Origin: Pigmentibacter ruber
GTDB lineage: Bacteria > Bdellovibrionota_B > Oligoflexia > Silvanigrellales > Silvanigrellaceae
Assembly: GCF_009792895.1 (NCBI RefSeq)
Contig: NZ_WSSC01000001.1
Coordinates: 930,001-994,000, forward strand
Direction: 5' to 3'
DNA: 64,000 nucleotides
The translations under genes and the position numbers were made by a program. Under the pieces are notes generated by a model. That model was not told the DNA's origin. It saw only the letters and a list, made by a program, of their open reading frames with translations, and searched no databases. Below, in pieces: positions 16,408 through 25,105 of this stretch. Position 1 is the first letter of the stretch, and every line of letters begins with the position of its first letter.

Positions 16408-19400
16408 TTATAGAAGACACATTTTTATTGTAACAGTTTCTCCTTCACAAGATATTTCTGTTGCATATACTGCCTCTTTAGGTAAAACGTTTGTTATCTG
16501 TGATAATGTTTCGTCTTCAATATAGGTCTTATTCGCCTCAACAGCTTTTTGTAAAGCTGCATTAGTTTCTATTTGCAAATATATTTTATCTTCTACATTG
16601 AAGTCAGCTGACTTTCTAGCTTTTTGAATTAAGCTAACTAATTCTCTAGCGACACCTTCCAAACGTAACTCTTCTGAAATATTAGGATCTAGAGCAGCAA
16701 CAATTTCGGCATCTGTTGCAACCAAGTTGTTGCCACTGGGTCTTAACTCAACTATGACAGAGTCAGGATCTAATACAAAACTATTTACAGAAAAAGTTTG
16801 TTTCTTTAAAGCAAGAATTGAATTTTCTTGGGAAAGTTCATTAAGCAAGGCTTGCAATTCTTTTATTTTATCACCTAAAGATTTTCCTAACACTTTAAAA
16901 TTTGGTTTTACAATTATTTTTGCTAATTCCGAAGGGTCTTGAGTAATTGAAACCTCTTTTACATTTAATTCTTCACAAATAACATGAGTGTGGGACAAGA
17001 TTTTTTGTCCTATTTCTTTTGATAAAACACCAACAGTTAGTTTCTTTAATGGCTGTCTATTTTTTAGTTTATGTGTGACTCGAATTGTTCTTCCTAATTC
17101 AACAACTCTTCTTGCTAAAGCAACTTCTTCAAGAAGGTTTGCTTCTTCTTGAGAAATTTTTCTGTATTCTGGCATTAAAGCTAAATGCACACTTCCAATT
17201 TTTTGCAAGTCTTTAGTTAAGGCTAATTTACCAAAGAAATATTCAGCAGTAAAAGGTGCAAAAGGAGCAAGAATTTGGGTTGCATGAAGCAATACTTTGT
17301 ACAAAGTAGAATAAGCCTCTTTGTTACTTTCCCAAAACCGTCTGCGGCTGCGTCGAATATACCAATTATTTAAATCATCGAAAAATTGGGTAATTGCAGG
17401 AGCTGCTTTGGCAATTTGATAATTACTCATAGAATTATCTATGTTTTTTATCAATTCATTTAATTGGAGTAAAATCCATTTATCAAGATCATTTTTACTT
17501 TCAACAAAATCTTTTTCAGGGCACCATTTATCAATTGAGGCATAAGTTGCAAAGAAAGAATATGCATTCCAGAGTGGTAAGAGGACTCTACGAGTACTTT
17601 CTTTTACACCTTCAACACTGAAACGTACCTCTTCAGCAACAGTCGCTGGAGAGGACAATAAAAAGAGGCGAACAGAATCAGCTCCGTACTCATCTAAAGT
17701 TGCCATTGGATCAGGATAATTCTTTAGACTCTTACTCATTTTTCTGCCATCGGAAGCTAAAACAAGTCCATTTACAACAACATTTTTAAAAGCAGGTTTT
17801 TCAAATAACAGACTAGATAATAAAGTTAATGTATAAAACCATCCCCTTGTTTGATCCAATCCTTCACATATGAAATCTGCAGGAAATAATGAAGCAAATT
17901 CCTTTTCACGTTTGAATGGATAGTGATGTTGGGCATAAGGCATAGATCCTGATTCAAACCAACAATCAAGGACAAATGGAACTCTTTTTAAGAATGTACC
18001 AGGAAATTTAGTAGATGGGATTAGTATATCATCAATAAATTCCATGTGGAGATCAGTTATTTTTTTATCAGTATATTTTTGTAATTCCGCAATGGATCCA
18101 ATACAAAGTTCTTCTCCTGTAGTCTCATTTTTCCAAACGGGTATTGGATTACCCCAATAACGAGAACGGCCTATATTCCAATCTCTTGCATTTTCCAGCC
18201 ATTTGCCAAATCTTCCATATTTAATGTGATCTGGTACCCAATTAATTTGTTCATTCATTTTTAAAATAAGCTCTTTATTTTCTTGTATTTTAACAAACCA
18301 AGAAGGCACTGCACGGTACATTAAGGGAACACCTGAACGGTAACAATGCGGATAACTGTGTACAAATGTTTCATGTTTGAAAACAAATCCACGTTTTTTT
18401 AAATCAGCAATAAGAATTTTATCACCTGATTTAAAGTCTAATCCAATAACCTCAGGAATGTTACCTTCAATAAATTTTCCATTTGTATCTAAATGATCAA
18501 AAATAGGGAGGCCATATTGTTTTGCAGCATTAAAGTCATCTTCACCAAAAGCAGGAGCAGTATGAACCGCTCCCGTACCAGTATCGTGTAAAACATAATT
18601 TGTTGCATAAACTTTAAAAGAATGCTCTCCCCCCTTATCAATCCACGAATCAAAAAAAGGTTCATAAGCACAATTTACCAGTTCTTCCCCAGCAAATTCA
18701 CGTATAAGTTGATATGTTTCTTCTTTTGCCCAATATGCTGAAATTCTACTTTTTAAAATATAAAAATGTTCGCCAGATGCTGTATCAATAACTTCAGCAT
18801 AAATTCCTTTTGCATCAATAGCGACAGCGAAGTTGGCTGGTAGAGTCCAAGGTGTAGTTGTCCATACTAACAAGGATTTTCCTGCGTGTTTTCCTTTTAA
18901 TTTTGCTTTTATTGTCAAAGAAGGGTCTTGAACATCTCTATAGTCAAGACTTGCCTCAAAATTTGATAAAGTAGTTCCTAATGCTGTAGAATAACTAACA
19001 ACAAATTTGCCCTCATAAATAAAGCCTTTGTCCCATAATTTTTTGATTATGTACCAGACACTTTCCATGAATTCAGGATCCATTGTTCTGTATTCATCAT
19101 CCATATCAACCCAGCGACCTAGTCTTTTAATGTAATTTCGCCATTCTTTTGTGTATCTTACTACTGAATTACGACATGCTTTGTTAAATTCTGCTATGCC
19201 ATATTTTTCAATATCTAATTTTCCATTTAATCCGAGCTCTTTTTGCACAAGTAGTTCAACAGGAACGCCATGGCAATCCCAGCCAAATCTTCTTTCGACT
19301 CTATAGCCCTTCATTGTAAAATAACGAGGAAAGGCATCTTTCACGGAACCTGGGACAAAGTGGCCAAAATGTGGCAATCCTGTTGCAAAGGGAGGTCCAT

Positions 19401-19536
19401 CATAAAAATTATATTTTTTATCAATAGGGCGTTCAGAAATGCTTCGTTGAAAAATATTTTCATTGTCCCATTTTTCTAATATTTCTTTTTCTATGGCGGG
19501 GAAATTTATCCCTTTAGGTGGCTTTTCAACTTGCAT
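16408..19536 (-). CDS. ileS: Isoleucyl-tRNA synthetase, eukaryote-like (IleS2-type)
   Basis: Class I synthetase charging tRNA-Ile. The HIGH-type motif is HFGH at residues 56-59 in GPPFATGLPHFGHFVPGSVK, and KMSKS is at about 599-603 in GRKMSKSLKNY. The 1042-residue length, the PPFATGLPH context and the extended C-terminal part fit the eukaryotic/IleS2 type; E. coli-type enzymes have about 940 residues, a different HIGH context and a C-terminal zinc finger, which I do not see here. IleS2 enzymes are known to be naturally tolerant of mupirocin. AGGAG lies 6 bases before the ATG. No T-box leader is visible upstream. Confidence 0.96.
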   Translation of the reverse strand: MQVEKPPKGINFPAIEKEILEKWDNENIFQRSISERPIDKKYNFYDGPPFATGLPHFGHFVPGSVKDAFPRYFTMKGYRVERRFGWDCHGVPVELLVQKELGLNGKLDIEKYGIAEFNKACRNSVVRYTKEWRNYIKRLGRWVDMDDEYRTMDPEFMESVWYIIKKLWDKGFIYEGKFVVSYSTALGTTLSNFEASLDYRDVQDPSLTIKAKLKGKHAGKSLLVWTTTPWTLPANFAVAIDAKGIYAEVIDTASGEHFYILKSRISAYWAKEETYQLIREFAGEELVNCAYEPFFDSWIDKGGEHSFKVYATNYVLHDTGTGAVHTAPAFGEDDFNAAKQYGLPIFDHLDTNGKFIEGNIPEVIGLDFKSGDKILIADLKKRGFVFKHETFVHSYPHCYRSGVPLMYRAVPSWFVKIQENKELILKMNEQINWVPDHIKYGRFGKWLENARDWNIGRSRYWGNPIPVWKNETTGEELCIGSIAELQKYTDKKITDLHMEFIDDILIPSTKFPGTFLKRVPFVLDCWFESGSMPYAQHHYPFKREKEFASLFPADFICEGLDQTRGWFYTLTLLSSLLFEKPAFKNVVVNGLVLASDGRKMSKSLKNYPDPMATLDEYGADSVRLFLLSSPATVAEEVRFSVEGVKESTRRVLLPLWNAYSFFATYASIDKWCPEKDFVESKNDLDKWILLQLNELIKNIDNSMSNYQIAKAAPAITQFFDDLNNWYIRRSRRRFWESNKEAYSTLYKVLLHATQILAPFAPFTAEYFFGKLALTKDLQKIGSVHLALMPEYRKISQEEANLLEEVALARRVVELGRTIRVTHKLKNRQPLKKLTVGVLSKEIGQKILSHTHVICEELNVKEVSITQDPSELAKIIVKPNFKVLGKSLGDKIKELQALLNELSQENSILALKKQTFSVNSFVLDPDSVIVELRPSGNNLVATDAEIVAALDPNISEELRLEGVARELVSLIQKARKSADFNVEDKIYLQIETNAALQKAVEANKTYIEDETLSQITNVLPKEAVYATEISCEGETVTIKMCLL

Positions 19537-19715
19537 TTCAGTCTCCTGATTTTCCTTTGACTTATTTCAACCGATCTCCGGTATTCTGTTGGGTATATCA
19601 AATAATCTAGGAAGTAGTATAGTTTTTTAAGTGGAAAAAGTTTTTGAAAAGTGTATGTATATTGAACAATTTGGCTATTCTGCAAGGCATTGTTTTTACA
19701 TGAGGAGATCCCACT

Positions 19716-20390
19716 TTGTTAAAGCGATATTTGAATGATATTTTTTGGGTGGTTATTTTTGTCTTGTTCTTCGTGTTACTGAAAACTTCAGTCCTTAGTT
19801 TTTATATGATACCTTCTTCTTCAATGCTGCCAAATATAACTCCTGGTGACAGAATTTTTTTAAATAAGCTTAAATACGCTCTTTGGTTACCTTTTCAGTC
19901 AAAGCCGATAATCAAATGGAGTTCCCCTAAAAGAGGTGACATTATACTCTTTAGCCCTCCTAATGAAAAAGATATTTTTATTAAGCGGGTCATCGGTATA
20001 CCGGGAGATTCTATATCCTTCAATAAAGGTATGATAACAATCAATGATCATCAGTTGTCATACAGCTATATAGGTAATAACCCTACAACTATTTACCAAA
20101 ATTCTTTAATATTAGAAGAAAATAAAGATTTACAATTACCTCCTCATTTAATACTACTGTCGGAAACTCCAAGTCATACGTACTTTGAGAAGAGGAACTT
20201 TACCGTTCCTCCAAATAAAGTGTTTGTTCTTGGCGATAACCGTGATAGCTCTATTGACAGCCGTATATTTGGTTTTATAGATGAAGATACCATATTAGGT
20301 GAAACAGGATTTGTCTTATTCTCGACAACTGGAAATGAACGTTTTTTTCCTGAATTTAAGACAGAACGCTTTTTCAAAGCAATAGACTAG
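19716..20390 (+). CDS. lepB: Signal peptidase I
   Basis: A 224-residue inner-membrane protease that removes Sec/Tat signal peptides on the periplasmic side. One N-terminal transmembrane segment (about 8-28) is followed by the catalytic serine motif MIPSSSMLP (Ser36), the lysine general base in FIKRVIGIPGD (Lys90) and the family box GDNRDSSIDSR. A single transmembrane helix is simpler than E. coli LepB's two. The start is TTG 19716 with AGGAG 8 bases upstream. Divergent from ileS. Many predicted signal peptides in this window would be its substrates. Confidence 0.95.
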   Translation: MLKRYLNDIFWVVIFVLFFVLLKTSVLSFYMIPSSSMLPNITPGDRIFLNKLKYALWLPFQSKPIIKWSSPKRGDIILFSPPNEKDIFIKRVIGIPGDSISFNKGMITINDHQLSYSYIGNNPTTIYQNSLILEENKDLQLPPHLILLSETPSHTYFEKRNFTVPPNKVFVLGDNRDSSIDSRIFGFIDEDTILGETGFVLFSTTGNERFFPEFKTERFFKAID

Positions 20391-20548
20391 TGTGGAAATT
20401 GGTAAAATATAATAGTTTTAGTTAGTTACATTGAAGGCATAGGCGTAAAAAAAATTTGCGAAGATTTTCACTAAGGGCTTCCCTTATGGAAATAAAAAAC
20501 ATATAGTGCGCCTGTGTTTTGAACATTTCATGGAGGTACTTAGTACAT

Positions 20549-21157
20549 ATGTCTCGTTACACCGGCCCACGCATGCGCATCGCTCGTCGCCTCGGAACTT
20601 TGCCAGGGCTTACAAATAAAGAAATTAAGAGAAAATCTCGTCCTGGTCAGCATGGTGCAGCACCACAAAAGAAGTCTGACTTTGCTCTTGCACTAGAAGA
20701 AAAGCAAAAAATCCGCTTCAATTATGGTCTGACTGAAAGACAAATGCAACGCTATGTTAAAGCTGCACGTAAGGCTAAAACCTTAACAGGTGAAGCACTC
20801 TTACGTTTATGCGAAATGCGTTTAGATAGCATCGTATTCCGTCTTGGTTTTGCGCCTACTATTCCTGCAGCACGCCAGTTGGTTCGTCATGGACATATTC
20901 ATGTCAACGGCCGTCGTGTAAATATGCCAGGATACCAATGCAAACCAGGTGAAGTAATTGTTCCAACAAATAAAGAAAAAACAGTTTCTTTAGTGAAGAA
21001 CAATATTGTTCACCGTGCAAATGCACAGCCACCTGCTTTTTTAAGCTTAACTGCTGATAAATTACAGGCATCTGTGGTTTCTACATGCTCACGTGAAGAA
21101 GTTCTTTTAAACGTAAATGAGCGTTTGGTTGTTGAATACTACGCACAACGCGGTTAA
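20549..21157 (+). CDS. rpsD: 30S ribosomal protein S4
   Basis: A 202-residue S4, a primary 16S rRNA-binding protein. It begins MSRYTGPRMRIARRLG and contains the S4 RNA-binding domain (about residues 95-155: CEMRLDSIVFRLGFAPT, RQLVRHGHIHVNGRRVNMP). The N-terminal zinc cysteines of some S4 proteins are absent. GGAGGT lies 11 bases before the ATG. The gene stands alone, not in the rpsM-rpsK-rpoA operon within this window, with its own downstream terminator. Codon use is visibly more G+C-rich than its neighbours, as expected for a highly expressed gene. Confidence 0.97.
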   Translation: MSRYTGPRMRIARRLGTLPGLTNKEIKRKSRPGQHGAAPQKKSDFALALEEKQKIRFNYGLTERQMQRYVKAARKAKTLTGEALLRLCEMRLDSIVFRLGFAPTIPAARQLVRHGHIHVNGRRVNMPGYQCKPGEVIVPTNKEKTVSLVKNNIVHRANAQPPAFLSLTADKLQASVVSTCSREEVLLNVNERLVVEYYAQRG

Positions 21158-21180
21158 TTTTTAAGCTATTATTTTTCTTT

Positions 21181-21230
21181 AAGCCATTCTTTTTAAGGGG
21201 TTAACTCATTAAAATGTAATGGCTTTTTTT
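21181..21230 (+). terminator. Probable terminator after rpsD
   Basis: AAGCCATT (21181-21188) pairs with AATGGCTT (21218-21225), followed by a run of T to 21231. The loop of 29 bases is long, so efficiency is uncertain, but position 24 bases after the rpsD stop fits. Confidence 0.6.
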
Positions 21231-21368
21231 TATTTTCTACCTTCCAAGTTTTCAAATAAAAATAATGAGTTTATAAAATTGATACGATAATATGGCAGTA
21301 TGGCTAAGTAATTTGCAATACTAAGGTATAACGTATTGTAATTACTTATAAATAATATAGGCAAAAAT

Positions 21369-22250
21369 ATGAACTCATCTTTTATACCCAAAGAAAAAAA
21401 TTTTATTAAAGAAATTCCGTTACCTAGGGGGGCTTTATCAATAGAGGTAGAATATAAAGCCAAATCTTCATATCCTGTTATTCCTAGCCCTTCTATTGAA
21501 GGAACTATTGGAAAGCAAATTGTTGCTCCCACTTACTCGCAAGAGCAACATGAAACATGGAAAAAAATGTTGAAAAGGCAGCAAATATTAGTCCAAGAGC
21601 ATTTATGTGAAGAGTATTTATTAGGTACAAAAGCCTTGAAATTTCCAGCAGATAGAATACCAAATTTAGCGCAATCAAGTATTGAATTAGAAAAATGCAC
21701 CCAATGGCAAATCATACGAGCAGAAGGTTTAGTGTCACCAATAAACTTTTTTGCTCTTTTGGCAAACAAAGTTTTCCCGTGTACAGATTTTATCAGGCAT
21801 ATGGATGAAATAGATTATACCCCAGCACCAGATACATTTCATGATCAAATAGGTCATTTACCTATGCTCACAAACCCCCGATTTGCTGAATTTTTTCATT
21901 TATTTGGTATTGCAGGTGCAAATGCAAAAACAGAAGAAGAAATTAGTTGGTTTAATCGAATTTATTGGTTTACGGTTGAATTTGGTTTAATTAATCCTAC
22001 AGCACATCATGGTAAAGAAAGAAAAGCTCAATTAACACGTATTTATGGCGCAGGTATAGCTTCTTCTTGTGGCGAAATAGTATATAGTTTATCTAGCAAG
22101 GTCAAAAAAATTCCTTTTGATATTGATGTTATCATTGAAACTGATTTTGATATTCATCATATGCAAGATCAATTATTTGAAATTTCTTCATTTGATGAAT
22201 TAGAAAATAAATTCAGAGAATGGGCCAAGAAAAAGGGATTTTTGCTGTAA
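21369..22250 (+). CDS. phhA: Phenylalanine 4-hydroxylase (aromatic amino acid hydroxylase)
   Basis: A 293-residue iron(II)- and pterin-dependent hydroxylase converting phenylalanine to tyrosine. Metal ligands are visible: FHDQIGH (His158, His163) and the Glu in YWFTVEFGL (Glu204). Other family segments are PAPDTFHD, AFFHLFG-like EFFHLFG, and YGAGIASSCGEI. Length matches bacterial monodomain enzymes with no regulatory ACT domain. The following gene, for a periplasmic amino-acid-type binding protein, begins 24 bases later, so the two may be co-transcribed. Possible roles are phenylalanine catabolism or tyrosine supply. Confidence 0.93.
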   Translation: MNSSFIPKEKNFIKEIPLPRGALSIEVEYKAKSSYPVIPSPSIEGTIGKQIVAPTYSQEQHETWKKMLKRQQILVQEHLCEEYLLGTKALKFPADRIPNLAQSSIELEKCTQWQIIRAEGLVSPINFFALLANKVFPCTDFIRHMDEIDYTPAPDTFHDQIGHLPMLTNPRFAEFFHLFGIAGANAKTEEEISWFNRIYWFTVEFGLINPTAHHGKERKAQLTRIYGAGIASSCGEIVYSLSSKVKKIPFDIDVIIETDFDIHHMQDQLFEISSFDELENKFREWAKKKGFLL

Positions 22251-22274
22251 TAATAAAGCAGAAAAGGAATGTAT

Positions 22275-23078
22275 ATGTTAGCTAAATCAGCTCAAAAATT
22301 TCTGTTTTTCTTTTCATTAGCATTCTTTTTTTGTAAAGTTCAAGCAAGTAATAGATTAAATTTATGCGGTGAAATTATGTCACCTTATTTTATTAAATCA
22401 GAAACAAATATTTTATCAGGAATAGATATTGAAATATTAAAAGTAATATTTAATAAAATTCAAGTGAATTATGATATTGAAGAAATGGCTTGGCCTAAAT
22501 GTGAAGAAGGTTTGAAAACAGGAAAATATGACGGTGCTCTAGGTACTTCCAAAAATTCAGCAAGAGAACAATTTTTATATTATCCAAAAAATATTTCTTG
22601 GAGTTCAGAGTTTGTTTTTTTCACCACACAAGAATTTAAAAAAAATAATCCCAGAGTAGATTATGAAAAAATTGCTAAAAATAATTTGAGAGTAGGGGTT
22701 ATTGAAAAAAATTCGTATCATCCTTCATTTTGGGAAGCTTTGCCTTGGGTTGATGAGACAAAAGGAATTTATAATAAGCAAATAGAACCATCTAAAAATG
22801 TAGAAACGAATTTATTGAAACTAAGTAAACGCAGAATTGATCTTTATCCTCAAGATAAACAAATAGGTCTTTCTAGTATCAAAAAATTAAATATTGGTGA
22901 TTTAGATTATTACGAAAATATTTTGTTTAAAAAAGATTACTATGTTGTTTTTTCTAGATATTCTCAATATTCTACAGAAAAATATAAAACCATATTAGAT
23001 GTTGTGAAAGAATATGATACAGAAATTTCAATCTTTAAAAGAACAAATCAATATAAAAAGTTGTTTTTGCACAATTAA
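22275..23078 (+). CDS. Periplasmic solute-binding protein (amino-acid type, orphan)
   Basis: A 267-residue secreted protein with a signal peptide (about 1-26, ending KVQA) and a type 3 extracellular solute-binding fold: early strand LNLCGEIMSPY, SGIDIEILKVIF helix, and AWPKCEEGLKTGKYDGALG corresponding to the usual 'dG+dg.l..' segment. No permease or ATPase gene is adjacent, so transport partners are unknown and a sensory role is possible. ATG 22275 is preferred to ATG 22269 because AAGG is 7 bases from it and only 1 from the other. The 3' end overlaps the convergent gene by 4 bases. Confidence 0.75.
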   Translation: MLAKSAQKFLFFFSLAFFFCKVQASNRLNLCGEIMSPYFIKSETNILSGIDIEILKVIFNKIQVNYDIEEMAWPKCEEGLKTGKYDGALGTSKNSAREQFLYYPKNISWSSEFVFFTTQEFKKNNPRVDYEKIAKNNLRVGVIEKNSYHPSFWEALPWVDETKGIYNKQIEPSKNVETNLLKLSKRRIDLYPQDKQIGLSSIKKLNIGDLDYYENILFKKDYYVVFSRYSQYSTEKYKTILDVVKEYDTEISIFKRTNQYKKLFLHN

Positions 23079-23431
23079 TAACAATTAAATGTGTTCTTAT
23101 CTTTAAAATAGCAGTTACTTTCAGGAACTGTTAGCATTATATGTACATAAAAGTTTTCTTCTGTTGAACTGCAGGTTATTAAATTAATATATGTACCATT
23201 TAAATCTTGCAAAGGCTCAATACTTAACTTGTTCCAATGTGTAATATTATTTACTTTAAAATCCATTTTTGTTGTATTGTTATTTTTTTCTGTGGCATAA
23301 ATATACCAATCATTCAAAGTATCAACGACAGATACATAATTACCAGCTGGTAAAGCAGGGCAAATATACTCTTTTGCTGTTGAAAAAGTTGGAATTAACG
23401 TAAGTAGAATAAGTATATTATTAAGTTTCAT
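23075..23431 (-). CDS. Small secreted cysteine protein, paralogue A
   Basis: A 118-residue protein with a signal peptide (MKLNNILILLTLIPTFSTA) and four cysteines in the mature part (EYICP, LITCSS, SNCYFK and the penultimate residue, NCY end). It is clearly related to the next gene on the left-to-right map (23611-23970): both share KEY.CP, G.Y, W..YAT.KN, W....IEP, I.C.S.E.NF, PE..C.FK and a terminal CY. Two disulfides are likely. The pattern vaguely recalls secreted domains known from Legionella, but I cannot assign a family. Function unknown. Confidence 0.7.
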   Translation of the reverse strand: MKLNNILILLTLIPTFSTAKEYICPALPAGNYVSVVDTLNDWYIYATEKNNNTTKMDFKVNNITHWNKLSIEPLQDLNGTYINLITCSSTEENFYVHIMLTVPESNCYFKDKNTFNCY

Positions 23432-23610
23432 AAAAATTTTTCTCCAACAAGGAATTAAAATATGAAGTAGTTTAGTCTCGATCTAACAAAATTAAATTGG
23501 GTAGTCAATGAATTATGTTTAAATAAAATAAAAGCATACCATTTAAAATTGGAAATATTTAATTAAATTATGAAAAATAATTTTAAAATTAAATGAAAAG
23601 GAAATAGCAA

Positions 23611-23970
23611 TTAATAACAGCAAAAAATATTATTTTCTTTAAAGTGACAACTTCTTTCTGGAATTAATAAAATAGCTTGTATAGTAAAATTATCCTCATA
23701 AGAATAGCAACTTATGACATTATTTAAATTACTTTCAACATATTCAATTGGTTCTATTGTTTTTCTTTCCCAAACAACTTTGGTATCAATAAAAAAATTG
23801 TTTAAAGAATTTTTACTATTTTTTTGTGTTGCATAAAAACTCCAATTTCCATATTTATTAATGTTTAAAGAATAAGTTCCTTTAGAAATATCAGGACATC
23901 TATATTCTTTAGAAAAAGAACAAGAATGATATGAAATTAAAATAGCTATAAAAATTATTTTGATATTCAT
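23611..23970 (-). CDS. Small secreted cysteine protein, paralogue B
   Basis: A 119-residue paralogue of the neighbouring 118-residue protein, same strand, separated by about 180 A+T-rich bases. Signal peptide about 1-20 (MNIKIIFIAILISYHSCSFS). Mature cysteines occur at EYRCP, ISCYS, RSCHFK and FCCY; conserved aromatic positions (W, YATQKN, W, IEP) match its twin. The pair looks like a local duplication that has diverged. Likely periplasmic or exported; function unknown. An A+T-rich spacer follows on the folD side. Confidence 0.7.
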   Translation of the reverse strand: MNIKIIFIAILISYHSCSFSKEYRCPDISKGTYSLNINKYGNWSFYATQKNSKNSLNNFFIDTKVVWERKTIEPIEYVESNLNNVISCYSYEDNFTIQAILLIPERSCHFKENNIFCCY

Positions 23971-24120
23971 TCTTATATCCCCATTGAATTATTGAACTAA
24001 AATTTAAGTAACAAATAATATTTGTATAGTCAATTAAAATAATAGATATTTATTATCTAAATTACCAAAAATATTTTATACTATATGAATTTATTTGTTT
24101 TTTATTAATTAATTTTAATT

Positions 24121-25047
24121 TTATTTTTTATTAGAAAGATCCCAAGCTGAAAGAGCTGTATTTAAAAGTAACATAGCAATAGTCATAGGCCCAACTCCTC
24201 CAGGAACTGGAGTTAAAGCGCTAGCTTTTTCTTTTACACTTGGATGTACATCGCCACAGAGTTTACCATCAATTTTTCTATGAATACCGACATCTACAAC
24301 AATTGCACTATTAGAAACATAATCGCTTGTAATCATTTCAGGTTGACCTGCTGCTGCAATAATTATTTCAGCTGATTGACAAATTTCTTTTAAATTTTTT
24401 GTTTTTGAATGCGCAAAAGTAACAGTAGCGTCGTCTGAAAGAAGTAATAAACCCATAGGTTTGCCAACTATATTGCTTCTACCAATAACTACAGCATTTT
24501 TTCCTGAAAGTTGAATACCATATGCATGGAGTAAAACCATAACTCCAAAAGGTGTACAAGCCACTGCTGAATTAAATTCACCCGTAGCTAAAGAACCCAT
24601 ATTATGAGCAAGAAATCCATCAACATCTTTCGATGGCAATATAGAGTTTAGTATATTTGTTGAATTAAATTTTTTTGGTAAAGGGAGTTGAACTAATATA
24701 CCATTTATATTTTCATCATTATTTAAAGACTCTATTAAATTAATAATTTTTTGTTCAGAATATTCATCTTCATTTAGAATATAAGATTTCGATAAAAATC
24801 CAGCTTCTTTAAAAATTTTTATTTTATTATTTACATAAACTTTTGAAGCAGGATCGTTCCCAATTAAAATTACAGCTAGGCAAGGGATTTTTCTTCCATT
24901 AATTAAAGTTTGAGATTGTTGCACAAAATTGTTACTTAACTTTTTTCCATCAAGAATTTTACATTTTGTATTTTCAAAGTAAGCACAATCTAAAGTAAGA
25001 TCTGGTATCATAAAACCATTGCTTTCTGCTCTTTTAAATGCTTTCAT
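24121..25047 (-). CDS. folD: Bifunctional methylene-THF dehydrogenase/cyclohydrolase FolD
   Basis: A 308-residue cytoplasmic enzyme interconverting 5,10-methylene-THF and 10-formyl-THF with NADP. Motifs: YVNNKIKIFKEAGF (catalytic Tyr/Lys pair YxxxK), GILVQLPLP, PSKDVDGF, VIGRSNIVGKP and TPVPGGVGPMT. An N-terminal extension of about 28 residues precedes the usual KILDGK start; ATG 25047 has AGGAG 5 bases upstream, which supports the longer form. Directly downstream of speA on the same strand but separated from it by a strong terminator. Confidence 0.95.
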   Translation of the reverse strand: MKAFKRAESNGFMIPDLTLDCAYFENTKCKILDGKKLSNNFVQQSQTLINGRKIPCLAVILIGNDPASKVYVNNKIKIFKEAGFLSKSYILNEDEYSEQKIINLIESLNNDENINGILVQLPLPKKFNSTNILNSILPSKDVDGFLAHNMGSLATGEFNSAVACTPFGVMVLLHAYGIQLSGKNAVVIGRSNIVGKPMGLLLLSDDATVTFAHSKTKNLKEICQSAEIIIAAAGQPEMITSDYVSNSAIVVDVGIHRKIDGKLCGDVHPSVKEKASALTPVPGGVGPMTIAMLLLNTALSAWDLSNKK

Positions 25048-25068
25048 AATGCTCCTAAAAAAATAAAA

Positions 25069-25092
25069 CCCTTCTTAGAAAACTAAGAAGGG
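25069..25092 (-). terminator. Intrinsic terminator between speA and folD
   Basis: CCCTTCTTAG (25069-25078) pairs perfectly with CTAAGAAGGG (25083-25092) around AAAA. On the minus strand it runs into TTTTATTTTTTT, terminating speA; the folD ribosome-binding site AGGAG comes immediately after the T tract. Confidence 0.92.
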
Positions 25093-25105
25093 AGAAAAAA
25101 TTGGA

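Noticed and set aside
19537-19715. T-box leader upstream of ileS
   Set aside because: No T-box sequence or terminator-antiterminator arrangement is visible in the short divergent interval.
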